Source: Streptomyces sp. NBC_00582 (GTDB lineage Bacteria; Actinomycetota; Actinomycetes; Streptomycetales; Streptomycetaceae). Taken from it: 64,000 bases of DNA. This document shows positions 25,675-33,422 of this stretch, in pieces. The notes under the pieces were generated by a model that had not been told where the DNA came from, did not search any database, and saw only the letters and a list, made by a program, of their open reading frames with translations. The position numbers were made by a program, and so were the translations under genes. Within the stretch, counting starts at the first letter, position 1. Each line of letters begins with the position of its first letter. The stretch is taken from assembly GCF_036345155.1 (NCBI RefSeq), contig NZ_CP107772.1, positions 930,001 to 994,000 on the forward strand. Reading direction: 5' to 3'.

Positions 25675-28041
25675 GTGGAACCGGATGTGCCCGGGAACGG
25701 GAGCACGGGAAGCGGGGAAACCCGGAACAGCATCTCGGGGACCGGCGGGCCTTTCGTCCAGGGCCGGGACTTCCTCGGTGGCGTCACCATCAACGAGTTC
25801 GTCCAGCCTGCGGCCGGGGACGCCACCCTGGCCCAGGCGGCGGACGACCTCGCGTTCGCCGTCCGGCGCCAGTGGCGGGCGGAGGCCGCACTGCGGCGCC
25901 TGAACGACCCGTATCCCCTTCCGGTCAGGTGGCGCCCCGCCGCCCCTGAGCTCATGGAACCCTGGCGCTCGCTGGTCCGGCTGGCCACGACCGGGGTCGG
26001 CCGAGCCCTGTCCGCCGCACCGTCCCAATGGGCGTCCGGGCCGGAGGCGCTGTCCGGGAGCGGCGGTGATCTGGTGATGAAACTGGCCAGTGTGCCCACG
26101 AGCCGGCTGGTCGTCCTCGGGGAACCTGGTTCAGGCAAGAGCATGCTGCTGGTGCGGCTGGTGCTGGACCTGCTCGCGCGTCGCCGTCCCGGGGACCCGG
26201 TGCCCGTACTGGTGCCACTCGCCTCATGGGATCCGGACCGGGATGACCTGGATCCGTGGCTGGAACAACGACTGGGCATCGACTACCCGTGGCTCGGGGA
26301 AGCGGGCCGGGTGGGGATCACCAAGGGACGGCAGCTGCTGGACTCCGGGTCGCTCACCCTGGTGCTGGACGGCCTGGACGAGATCCCCGATCGGGTGCGG
26401 GGCCGCGCGATCGCCCGGATCAACGACGCCCTCGCCCTCCATTCGGACCTCGGCATGGTCCTCAGCTCGCGCAGCGTCCCCTTCGCGGCCACCGTCCGGC
26501 CCGCCGACGGGCGCGAGGTGCGGGTGGCCGGAGCGGCGGGCGTCGAGATCGAGCCGCTGGACCGGGCGACGGTCGCGTCGTACCTGCGGGACTCCGCGGG
26601 CGGGCCGGCCAACGAAGCCCGCTGGCAGGCCGTGTTCGCCGCGCTGGCTGCCGAGCCCGGCCCCCATCCCCTCGGGGAGGCGCTCACGACGCCGCTCATG
26701 GCGTACCTGGCCCGTGTCGCCTACACCCCCTCGCCGGACGCGGCGCGGGACACCGTCGACGACTCCGGCCAGGAGGACCGCGGCCCCGCCGGCCGCCCGT
26801 ACGACCTTCTGGACCGCGGACGGTTCCCCACATCGGAGGTGATTCGGACGCATCTGCTGGACGCCTTCATCCCTGCCTCCTACCCCCGGCGCGGAACCCG
26901 GGCCCCGGCACCGCCCGGCTCCTCGGGGTCACGGCGCACGTGGACGCCCGAGCAGGCGGTCCACTTCCTGACGTTCCTCGCCCGTGACCTGGAACATCGC
27001 CAGCACGGGACCACCGACCTGCGATGGTGGGACCTTGCCGACGCGGCGCCGAGGGTGCTGGCCGGAGTCGCCGTGGGGCTGGTCGCGGTGCCGGCCGGCG
27101 TGGTGATGCCCTTCGGCCCGTGGCTCGGGGTGGGCATGCTCGTCGGTGTCACCGTGGCGGTGGTCGGGCGGCGGTGGAGTCCGCCCACCCGAAGCTTCAA
27201 CCGCGGACTTGCGGGAGGTCTGGTCGGCAGCGTCCTCGGGTCGGCGTTCGGGCTCGGTATGCGCTTCATGCTCGGAATCGACAGCCCGGCAGGCTATCTC
27301 GTCAGCGGGCTCGCGCTGGGCCTGGTCCCCGGCTTCCTCGGGGGTTTCCGGGCCGGGCTGGCGGGCGGTGTCGCGGCGTCCTTCGTGGGGGCGTTCGTCG
27401 GCGAGCCCGAGATGGGGGACTCGGCGCCCCTGGTGAACAGTGTGGGCTTCGCCGTCGCCGCCGCCTGTGTGGTCACCCTGGGCCGCAGCCGCCGACCCGC
27501 GCGGGGACTGCGCTGGTCGCCGCTCGGCATCCTCACCGGTCTCGGGGGTGGCCTCGTCCTCGGGATCGCGGTCACCCTGCAGGCCGGTCCGGCGGCCGGG
27601 CTGGCGTCGGGTCTGGTCGCCGCCGCCGGCGGTTCCTTCGGAGCGGGGCTGGAGGCGAGGCCGGCCGAAGCGACCGTCGCGGCCGCCCCCCAGACCGTTC
27701 TCGACCAGGACCGCGTCACGTTCTGGACCACGGCCCTGGCGGGCGGCCTGGCCATCGGCCTTGCCGCCTCCCTCGTCGTCGGAGCGGTCCTGGGTCCCTG
27801 GCCGGGAGCCCTGGCGGGCGTGGCCGACGGGCTGGCGACCGGTCTGGCCTGGGCTTTCCTCCAGGCCGGATACGGATCGTTCACGCTCGCCCGATGGTGG
27901 TTGGCCCTGCTCGGCCACGTGCCGTGGCGGCTCATGCCCTTCCTCACGGACGCCCACCGACGCGGAGTGCTGCGGCAGGTCGGAGCGACCCACCAGCTGC
28001 GCCACACCGAACTGCAGCGCCGCCTCGCGGGCAGGAAGTGA
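25675..28041 (+). CDS. NACHT-family STAND NTPase (NLR-like) with N-terminal RHIM-like motif and multipass C-terminus
   Basis: A 788-aa signalling ATPase. Residues about 18-39 carry an amyloid-like motif with core GPFVQGRDFLGG. The NACHT domain follows, with Walker A GEPGSGKS (149-156) and Walker B LVLDGLDEI (229-237), plus sensor segments (MVLSSRSVPF). From about residue 455 there are many Gly/Ala-rich hydrophobic segments predicted to be membrane helices. The GTG at 25675 has GGGGG 8 nt upstream. The facing gene at 28087 encodes a small protein with the same motif near its C-terminus. By analogy with bacterial NLR/effector pairs it may nucleate that effector when a phage or stress signal is sensed. 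Confidence 0.85.
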   Translation: MEPDVPGNGSTGSGETRNSISGTGGPFVQGRDFLGGVTINEFVQPAAGDATLAQAADDLAFAVRRQWRAEAALRRLNDPYPLPVRWRPAAPELMEPWRSLVRLATTGVGRALSAAPSQWASGPEALSGSGGDLVMKLASVPTSRLVVLGEPGSGKSMLLVRLVLDLLARRRPGDPVPVLVPLASWDPDRDDLDPWLEQRLGIDYPWLGEAGRVGITKGRQLLDSGSLTLVLDGLDEIPDRVRGRAIARINDALALHSDLGMVLSSRSVPFAATVRPADGREVRVAGAAGVEIEPLDRATVASYLRDSAGGPANEARWQAVFAALAAEPGPHPLGEALTTPLMAYLARVAYTPSPDAARDTVDDSGQEDRGPAGRPYDLLDRGRFPTSEVIRTHLLDAFIPASYPRRGTRAPAPPGSSGSRRTWTPEQAVHFLTFLARDLEHRQHGTTDLRWWDLADAAPRVLAGVAVGLVAVPAGVVMPFGPWLGVGMLVGVTVAVVGRRWSPPTRSFNRGLAGGLVGSVLGSAFGLGMRFMLGIDSPAGYLVSGLALGLVPGFLGGFRAGLAGGVAASFVGAFVGEPEMGDSAPLVNSVGFAVAAACVVTLGRSRRPARGLRWSPLGILTGLGGGLVLGIAVTLQAGPAAGLASGLVAAAGGSFGAGLEARPAEATVAAAPQTVLDQDRVTFWTTALAGGLAIGLAASLVVGAVLGPWPGALAGVADGLATGLAWAFLQAGYGSFTLARWWLALLGHVPWRLMPFLTDAHRRGVLRQVGATHQLRHTELQRRLAGRK

Positions 28042-28086
28042 GGTGCGGGCGCGGACGAGGGCACCTCGACCGGCGTCGGCTTCGGC

Positions 28087-28575
28087 TCAGTCCCTGTCCG
28101 TCGCGCCCGCGTCGGAAGGCGGCCCGGCCTCCGGGGCCGGGCCCGTGGGTCCATGGGCCCCGCCATGTTCGGCCGGACCCGGCCCGTTGATGCTGAGATG
28201 GGAGAAGTCCCTGCCCTGGACGACGGGGCCGTACTGAGTGCCGCCGCTGATCCGGTTCGTCACCGCGCCCTCACCCGTGCGCACCGATTCCGTCCGCCGC
28301 CACCAGTGCTCCAGGGCGAGGCGGAACTCCGCGTCGAGCGCGGCACGTACGGCCAGGGCCGTGCTCAAGCGCTGGGCCCGTTCCAGTTCACCGGGGTTCT
28401 GGGCCAGTGCGCTCAGTTCGCCCTCGCCGGAACTCACGACGAGCGCACCGTCGCCCTCGCCCCGCCGCAACGGACGGCGGATCAACGCGCTCAGCGCCGT
28501 CCACGCCTGCCGACCGGCCTCGCCGCCCATACCGCCCGCCAGAGCAGCCAGCACAGCCGCTGAGATCGGATCCAT
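28087..28575 (-). CDS. Small putative effector sharing the RHIM-like motif of the adjacent NACHT protein
   Basis: A 162-aa protein of unrecognised family. Residues 1-40 form a hydrophobic, Gly/Ala-rich helix-prone segment (AAVLAALAGGMGGEAG, then ALSALIRRPLRRG), a middle helical region spans about 55-100, and residues 107-129 carry a motif with core GPVVQGRDF, nearly identical to that of the NACHT protein. The tail is Pro/Gly-rich and probably disordered. GGGGGAG 5 nt before the ATG at 28575 sets the start. Convergent with the NLR gene, 45 bp apart. The architecture fits an effector whose N-terminus acts, perhaps at the membrane, after motif-driven assembly; this is inference. Confidence 0.75.
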   Translation of the reverse strand: MDPISAAVLAALAGGMGGEAGRQAWTALSALIRRPLRRGEGDGALVVSSGEGELSALAQNPGELERAQRLSTALAVRAALDAEFRLALEHWWRRTESVRTGEGAVTNRISGGTQYGPVVQGRDFSHLSINGPGPAEHGGAHGPTGPAPEAGPPSDAGATDRD

Positions 28576-28651
28576 CGGCACTCCCCCACCCTTCGGTTCG
28601 GCCCCGGCGGATACGCGCTGCTGCCGCCGTGCCCAGAACTACCGGCTGCGC

Positions 28652-29020
28652 TCAGGTTGCCAGCGGTGACCCCACACGGTGTGCCGTGCCGTCGGCGTCC
28701 ACGTAGGTGAACTCGCGCAGTGCGTACGGTGTGTCCACCGGCTCGGCGAAGCGGCCTTCGACGCCGGAGGACTTCCAGTCGGCGTACACGGCGTCGGCGT
28801 CGCTCACGTAGAGATAGAGGACGGCCCCTGTGCGCTGAGGGTCGTGCCCGGCCCCTTCACTGAGGTGGACCGAGACCGAGCCCCGCTCGACGAAGCCATA
28901 GCGGTCCGGCCCCTCGTAGGCGTGCGCCGCGAAGCCCAGACGACGGTACCTCTCCAGAGCGGCGTCGAGGTTCCGGACCGGGACGACGGGCGCGACCTTG
29001 CTGAAGGTGACCTCTGGCAT
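28652..29020 (-). CDS. VOC-family (glyoxalase/bleomycin-resistance-like) protein
   Basis: A 122-aa single-domain VOC protein: APVVPVRNLDAALERYRRLGF at the N-terminus, SVHLSEG in the middle, and a C-terminal YVDADGTAHRVG strand, as in small bleomycin-resistance or glyoxalase-like proteins. The usual set of metal ligands is incomplete to the eye, so a ligand-binding or resistance role is as likely as an enzyme. It stands alone between the effector gene and a DUF2267 gene. Confidence 0.82.
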   Translation of the reverse strand: MPEVTFSKVAPVVPVRNLDAALERYRRLGFAAHAYEGPDRYGFVERGSVSVHLSEGAGHDPQRTGAVLYLYVSDADAVYADWKSSGVEGRFAEPVDTPYALREFTYVDADGTAHRVGSPLAT

Positions 29021-29040
29021 GAGGCCAGTCTGGCACGGAC

Positions 29041-29082
29041 GCGGCCGGGAGTCGGGGCGTTTCAGCGGTTGCTCCCGGCCGC
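29041..29082. terminator. Inverted repeat, possible terminator
   Basis: An 11-bp perfect stem (GCGGCCGGGAG / CTCCCGGCCGC) with a 20-nt loop lies about 95 bp after the stop of the minus-strand DUF2267 gene and just upstream of the VOC gene start. Confidence 0.5.
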
Positions 29083-29176
29083 TCCGCTCGGGCGTGCCCC
29101 ACGCGTCGTCTCGACCATGACCCGGTCGCTGGGTCCCTGCACATCGGGTGGCGGGGAACCTGCCCCGGGGGAACGC

Positions 29177-29623
29177 TCAGGCGGCCTGGATGAGTTCGGC
29201 GCGGCCGAACAGGAGCGCGTAGCCGGAGGGGAGCCGGCTCAGGATGCGGGTGAGGAGCTCGGGTCCGGCCGCGGCGGCGACGGCGGTGAGGACCGCGCCG
29301 GTGTCCCAGCGGGTGGTGGCCAGGGAGGCTCCGTTGCGGGCGGCGAGGTCCTTGACGAAGCCCCACCCGGTCAGGGGCTCGGTGTCGGGGATCTGTTCGG
29401 CGAGGAGGCGCGCGGCCTCCCGGGGCAGGCGGGCGGCCAGGGCGACGCGTTCCTCGCCCGTGAGCTGGCGCCCGAGTCCTGAGACGACCAGGCGCACAGC
29501 TTCCTCCGCCCGGTCCCGGGTCGGGTAGGCGCCTTCGTAACGGACCTTCTCCAGCAACTGCTCGAACGACATCGCGGGCAGGTGCGGAAGCGGTGCGCGC
29601 TGGTCGGACATCACTGCGGTCAT
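29177..29623 (-). CDS. DUF2267-domain protein
   Basis: A 148-aa helical protein of the DUF2267 family: FEQLLEKVRYEGAYPTRDRA, AVRLVVSGLGRQLTGEE, ARLPREAARLLAEQ, and a second half beginning VKDLAARNGAS. Members often sit with stress proteins; here it lies directly downstream of hsp18 on the same strand (about 80 bp), so heat-shock co-expression is plausible. An internal ATG at 29611 is an alternative start. Molecular role unknown. Confidence 0.8.
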   Translation of the reverse strand: MTAVMSDQRAPLPHLPAMSFEQLLEKVRYEGAYPTRDRAEEAVRLVVSGLGRQLTGEERVALAARLPREAARLLAEQIPDTEPLTGWGFVKDLAARNGASLATTRWDTGAVLTAVAAAAGPELLTRILSRLPSGYALLFGRAELIQAA

Positions 29624-29703
29624 TGCCTTTCCGTGGCCGGGGTTCGTCGTACCTGTGCGGTGCGGCCCCGGGCGCTGCTCGGAGCGGCCCGGGGCGCCGG
29701 GGG

Positions 29704-30135
29704 TCAGCCGGAGATCTCCTTGCGGGAGGTTCCCGAGGCGACGGCGATCTTGCGGGGCTTGGCGCGCTCGGCGATCGGGATCCGCAGGGTGAGCACCCCG
29801 GCCTCGTAGTCGGCCTCGATGCGCTCGGTGTCCAGGGTGTCGGCGAGCACGAGCTGGCGGGAGAAGACGCCCAGCGGCCGCTCCGACAGCTCCATCTGCA
29901 CGTCGTCGGCCTTCTGCAGGGGCCGTCGCTCGGCCTTGACCGTCAGCATGTTCCGCTCGACGTCGATGTCGATCGCCTCGGGGCTGACGCCCGGCAGGTC
30001 GAAGGCGACCACGTAGTGCTCGCCCTCGCGATAGGCGTCCATCGCCATCGCGGACGGGCGCGACCAGGTGCCGGGGGCCGTCAGATGCTGAGCCAGCCGG
30101 TCGAGCTCACGGAAGGGGTCGGTGCGCATCAACAT
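29704..30135 (-). CDS. hsp18: Small heat-shock protein HSP18 (alpha-crystallin family)
   Basis: A 143-aa small heat-shock chaperone with a central alpha-crystallin domain: [20 protein letters not shown], the strand [14 protein letters not shown], and the conserved [10 protein letters not shown] near the C-terminus. The size matches Streptomyces HSP18. The ATG at 30135 has GGAGG upstream. The divergent rheA-like gene and the palindrome at 30201-30219 indicate repression at normal temperature and heat induction. Confidence 0.9.
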   Translation of the reverse strand: MLMRTDPFRELDRLAQHLTAPGTWSRPSAMAMDAYREGEHYVVAFDLPGVSPEAIDIDVERNMLTVKAERRPLQKADDVQMELSERPLGVFSRQLVLADTLDTERIEADYEAGVLTLRIPIAERAKPRKIAVASGTSRKEISG

Positions 30136-30200
30136 GGGGGAACACCTCCAGGAGATTCGGGCAGTAGCTGCCAATGCGCCTCACGGAAACCGTTGTATCA

Positions 30201-30219
30201 TGTCATCCAATGGATGACA
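30201..30219. promoter_or_regulatory. RheA-type heat-shock operator
   Basis: TGTCATCCAATGGATGACA, a perfect 9-bp inverted repeat around one base, matches the TGTCATC-N5-GATGACA operator described for RheA upstream of hsp18 in Streptomyces albus. It lies between hsp18 and its divergent regulator. Confidence 0.85.
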
Positions 30220-30263
30220 AACACGATGTCACCGAATGGACGACGCACACGCGAGAGGTGCCC

Positions 30264-30926
30264 ATGACCGCAGCGGACCACCCGGCGTCTTCCCCTGACG
30301 ACCCCCGGAGCCCGGCGTCGTTCCTCGCCGCGGCGGCGGCCCTGGAAGCCATCGACACCGCCCTGCGTGCCGCCCGGCAGGGGCCCGCGCCCGGCGGCCC
30401 CTCTGCGGAACCCACGGGTCCGGAGGCCGCCCTCGCTTCCCTGCTCCTGCTGCGGCAGGTACGCGAGCAGCTGGCCGGCTGGGAAACCGACCTGATCGAG
30501 ACAGCGCGAAGCGCGGGCGCCAGTTGGGCCGACCTCGCCCAGCCGCTCGGCGTCGCCAGCCGCCAGGCCGCCGAGCGCCGCTACCTGCGCAACCGGCCCG
30601 GCCCCGCCGGAACCACCGGCGAACAGCGCGTCCAGGCCACACGCGAACGCCGCGCCGGCGACCGCGCGCTCGCCGCCTGGGCCCGCCGCAACGCGGCCGA
30701 CCTCCGCCGCCTGGCCGGTCAGATCACGGCCCTCACCGACCTGCCCACCACGGCGCGCCTGCCGGTGAGCCGGCTCCACGACGCCCTCGCCCAGGACGAT
30801 CCCGCCGCCCTCATCCGCCCCCTGAACGCCACTCGGCCCCACCTCACCACCACCCACCCCGACCTCACCGCCCGCCTCGACACGCTCACCGACGCGGCGG
30901 AGGCGGCGATCAGCCCCGCCGAGTGA
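30264..30926 (+). CDS. rheA: HSP18 transcriptional repressor (RheA-like)
   Basis: A 220-aa regulator encoded divergently from hsp18, as rheA is in Streptomyces. A helix-turn-helix is visible at SAGASWADLAQPLGVASRQAAERRYLR in the first half, preceded by an Ala-rich helix (RQVREQLAGWETDLIETAR); the C-terminal half is helical. RheA is a thermosensing autorepressor of hsp18. The start is placed at ATG 30264 (AGAGG about 6 nt upstream); an ATG at 30210 lies inside the operator and is less likely. Assignment rests on synteny, operator and HTH. Confidence 0.82.
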   Translation: MTAADHPASSPDDPRSPASFLAAAAALEAIDTALRAARQGPAPGGPSAEPTGPEAALASLLLLRQVREQLAGWETDLIETARSAGASWADLAQPLGVASRQAAERRYLRNRPGPAGTTGEQRVQATRERRAGDRALAAWARRNAADLRRLAGQITALTDLPTTARLPVSRLHDALAQDDPAALIRPLNATRPHLTTTHPDLTARLDTLTDAAEAAISPAE

Positions 30927-31168
30927 GCAGACCGGTGCGGGCCGAGGACCCGCGGCCGTGGCGGTACGGGATTTCACGCCGCCGGGCCGGGACCGGGCGG
31001 AGCGCCACGAGTACACGCAGGCGCGACCGCCGACGCGGTGGGTCGGGTCCGGCCGCCTCAACCCCGGCTCGCGCCGCCCTCCTCATCGTGGTAGCGGGGT
31101 CACCTTTCGCGTCGTGGCGTCCACGACTAGGGTGCGGGAGCGGTGAGTCGTCCACGAGGAGCTGACAC

Positions 31169-31318
31169 ATGGTCGGTTTTCCGAGCACGGGGGCGTGGGG
31201 GCTGCGCACCGGCCTCCTGGTGACGGCCGCGGGCATGATGATCTCGCCGACGGTGATGGCGGCGTCCCCGCTGGCCCGCCTGGGACGGGAGCTTCCGGCG
31301 AGCAGCCCGCAGAGGTGA
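31169..31318 (+). CDS. 49-aa peptide with signal-peptide-like N-terminus
   Basis: A small ORF preceded by a good ribosome site (GAGGAG, 7 nt spacing). The product starts MVGFPSTGAWGLRTG, then has a hydrophobic stretch LLVTAAGMMISPTVMAA with an Ala-rich cleavage-like site, and a short polar tail ending SSPQR. It could be a small secreted or membrane peptide. No homologue is recognised. A hairpin follows at 31348-31385. Confidence 0.5.
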   Translation: MVGFPSTGAWGLRTGLLVTAAGMMISPTVMAASPLARLGRELPASSPQR

Positions 31319-31347
31319 CCTCCGGGCACGCGGCGCCCCGGCCTGAA

Positions 31348-31385
31348 CGGCCCGCCGCCGGCCGGTGCCGACCGACGGCGGGCCG
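31348..31385. terminator. Hairpin between convergent genes
   Basis: A 10-bp stem (CGGCCCGCCG / CGGCGGGCCG) with an 18-nt GC-rich loop lies between the small plus-strand ORF and the minus-strand ethylene-forming-enzyme homologue. Confidence 0.6.
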
Positions 31386-31392
31386 CCCCTGA

Positions 31393-32439
31393 TCAGGGCC
31401 TGGCCGTCGCCTCTTCCCTGAGCTTGTCCAGGACGGACAGCCGGTCCTCCGCGTGGATCCGCCGCGTCGTGACCCGGTCCGGGTAGCAGCGCAGGAACAT
31501 CGACGTGAAGTGGCTGCCGTAGTGGAGTACTTCGCTGTCGTCCGTGGTGTCGAGCGGGCGGGCCGCGGCCTGGAAGCTGGGCTCGTGGAAGTACGCGAAG
31601 GCGTAGCGCTCCCGGTCGGCGAGCTTCACCTTGTGCGGTGTGGAGAGCAGGGTGCCGCCCGTGATGAACTGGAAGAGGTCACCGGGGAACACGGTGAAGG
31701 TGTGCGGGACCGGCGGGACGTACGTCCACCGGTCGTCGTCCTCGTACACCCCGGCCGCGCTCTCCTCCGGCAGCCAGTTGCGGTTGCGGCGCTCGCCCTC
31801 GATCGGCGGCCGGATGTACAGCGCCTGCCCGGCCTCGTCCTGGGTGGCGATGACGAGCAGACCGTAGTCGGTGTGGGCGCCGATGCCGCGGTCGGTGGTC
31901 GCGGACGCGGCCGGGAAGCGCAGGACGCGCATGTGGTGCCAGCCGTCGTCGGTCAGCCGGGTGAACGCGTCGATGTCCTGGCCGAGTCCGAGCGCGGTGA
32001 GCCGCAGGATCCGCTCGCCGAGATCTCCCGACTGCTCCATGTAGGCGTTGATGGCGTGCCGGTACGTCTCGTCCGGCCAGGGCACGGGGCCGTGGCAGGG
32101 CCAGTTCTCGGCGACCCGGGAGTCGTCGAGCGGCACGTCCTTGGTGACGGTGAAGATCTCCGAGCCGTCCTGGATGCCGTCGGTGACCTCCTCGCCGGAG
32201 GCGACGTAGCCGCTGTAGCTGAGTTCGCTGACGTGCCGGGACTTGTCGGCGAGCGGCCGGGAGAAGAAGCTCCTGCTCGCCGCGTAGGCGTCGGCGACCA
32301 CGCCCTGCTGTTCGGGCCTGATGGCGACCTGGTAGATGCCGTCGCGCTGCCAGGCCTCGATCATCCGCCGGCCGAGGCGGACGTCTTCGGGGGTGCCGGT
32401 GATGGTGTCGGGAATGTCGAACGTCACGAGAGCGGTCAA
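31393..32439 (-). CDS. efe: Ethylene-forming-enzyme homologue (2-oxoglutarate/Fe(II) oxygenase)
   Basis: A 348-aa 2-oxoglutarate-dependent oxygenase whose whole sequence parallels Pseudomonas syringae EFE (350 aa), which splits 2-oxoglutarate to ethylene and CO2 and oxidises L-arginine to P5C and guanidine. Iron ligands are His189, Asp191 (GIGAHTDYGLLVIA) and His269 (STPHKV); the 2OG-binding Arg is at 278. EFE-specific stretches are kept: SGYVASGEEVT with the Glu at residue 84, DGWHHMRVLRFP with Arg171, YFHEPSF, and MFLRCYPDR. The TTG at 32439 makes the N-terminus align exactly (MTALVTFDIP). It stands alone, with no pathway neighbours. Confidence 0.9.
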   Translation of the reverse strand: MTALVTFDIPDTITGTPEDVRLGRRMIEAWQRDGIYQVAIRPEQQGVVADAYAASRSFFSRPLADKSRHVSELSYSGYVASGEEVTDGIQDGSEIFTVTKDVPLDDSRVAENWPCHGPVPWPDETYRHAINAYMEQSGDLGERILRLTALGLGQDIDAFTRLTDDGWHHMRVLRFPAASATTDRGIGAHTDYGLLVIATQDEAGQALYIRPPIEGERRNRNWLPEESAAGVYEDDDRWTYVPPVPHTFTVFPGDLFQFITGGTLLSTPHKVKLADRERYAFAYFHEPSFQAAARPLDTTDDSEVLHYGSHFTSMFLRCYPDRVTTRRIHAEDRLSVLDKLREEATARP

Positions 32440-33354
32440 GGCAGTGCCCTTCGATGGTGTGCGGGTGACGAGGGGAAGGAAGCCGCGGTCGGGCTCGACG
32501 CGGGCCGGCAGAGGCGGACGCGGTGCGGTCCGCGGGCGCGGGACATGCCGACGAGAGTGTCGAGGCCGGACGCTGGTGAGGGTCGCCGGTCCGGCGTGCG
32601 GACGGCGTCGGGTCTTCCGGCAGGGCGGCGGCGTATGCGTTTGCCGCGGGAAAGGGTGAGTGATCTCCGGGATTCCGAAGAGATCAGAGAGGAGCTATTT
32701 TTCTACGGCCACGATGTCCGTCCGAGAATGCCGAATTCCCATCGGGGAGAAAGTCGGCAGCGGATCGATTTCGCTTGTTTCTCGGTACGCACGCCGACCG
32801 AGGCGAGGGATCGGCCCAACGGGTGATGGAGGCAGGTCCGCTTCATGGAATTCTCTGTGTTCACCACCCATGCTCTTGATTCACGGTTCGGGGGTATGCG
32901 ATGGAGCACGAGACCGTCGGCACGGCCTCCCTGATCGGAAGAACGCTGCGACTCTACAACCCTCAACTATCAATGGTCGACTACGAATTCACCTAGTTCC
33001 GCACTCGCAAATATCCGGGGTTCGGCCGAACGCGCAGCGCCTGCAGGAACTCGCAGGCGAAGGCGACCCGCTCGACGGGGTCGACCGACCGCGCCACCGG
33101 CGCCAGCGCCTCCTCGTGGGGCGTCCGCACCCCGGCCGGCCACGCCCCCTCGAAGTTCCGCTTCGACCCCGGCACGCTCACCGACGCGCAGCGCACGAAC
33201 AACTCCTCTCCGCGGTCTGGGACTTCGCCGAGACCCATGCCGTCGGCCGGCTCCGGCGCCGACGCCGTCCGGCCACGCCCGCCGCTCCTGCCGCCCCTCT
33301 CGGGGGCCCGGCGCGACGCCGGAGGAACCGCCCGGACGCCGAACGGGAAAGCGG
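32440..33354. other. Long gene-poor stretch with weak, conflicting coding signals
   Basis: About 0.9 kb with no confident gene. It should contain the efe promoter at its left end. From about 32660 to 33000 the base composition is visibly less GC-rich than the neighbours (for example CTATTTTTCTACGG near 32694). The only credible short ORF there is 32901-32996. From 33000 to 33350 both strands show short GC3-rich stretches: a minus-strand frame 32993-33181 (GTG start, 62 aa, ending GYLRVRN) and a plus-strand fragment reading LLSAVWDFAETHAVG. Neither is recognised; a decayed gene is possible. Confidence 0.5.
32901..32996 (+). CDS. 31-aa ORF, doubtful
   Basis: ATG with GGGGG about 7 nt upstream; the product begins MEHETVGTASLIGRTLRLYN and ends PQLSMVDYEFT. 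It lies in the lower-GC part of the gene-poor stretch. The YNPQL segment recalls the YxxPxL of lasso-peptide leaders, but there is no core after it and no maturation gene nearby. Probably not a RiPP precursor. Confidence 0.25.
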   Translation: MEHETVGTASLIGRTLRLYNPQLSMVDYEFT

Positions 33355-33386
33355 CCAATCCATCGCCCGCTCCGCTCCGGATTACG
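33355..33386 (+). promoter_or_regulatory. Predicted SigK promoter of the fatty-acid modification operon
   Basis: CCAATCC (33355-33361), 16-bp spacer, CGGATTACG (33378-33386), 37 bp before the ATG at 33423. The same two elements with the same spacer occur upstream of sigK at 39948-39917 on the minus strand. They resemble the mycobacterial SigK consensus CCATCC / CCGAAT. Confidence 0.75.
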
Positions 33387-33422
33387 CGGAGACCCTGATC
33401 GCCAAGGGCGGGAGGAGAAGCG

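Noticed and set aside
32901..32996. Lasso-peptide precursor based on a YNPQL segment
   Set aside because: No core peptide follows the leader-like segment and no B1/B2/C maturation genes are nearby.
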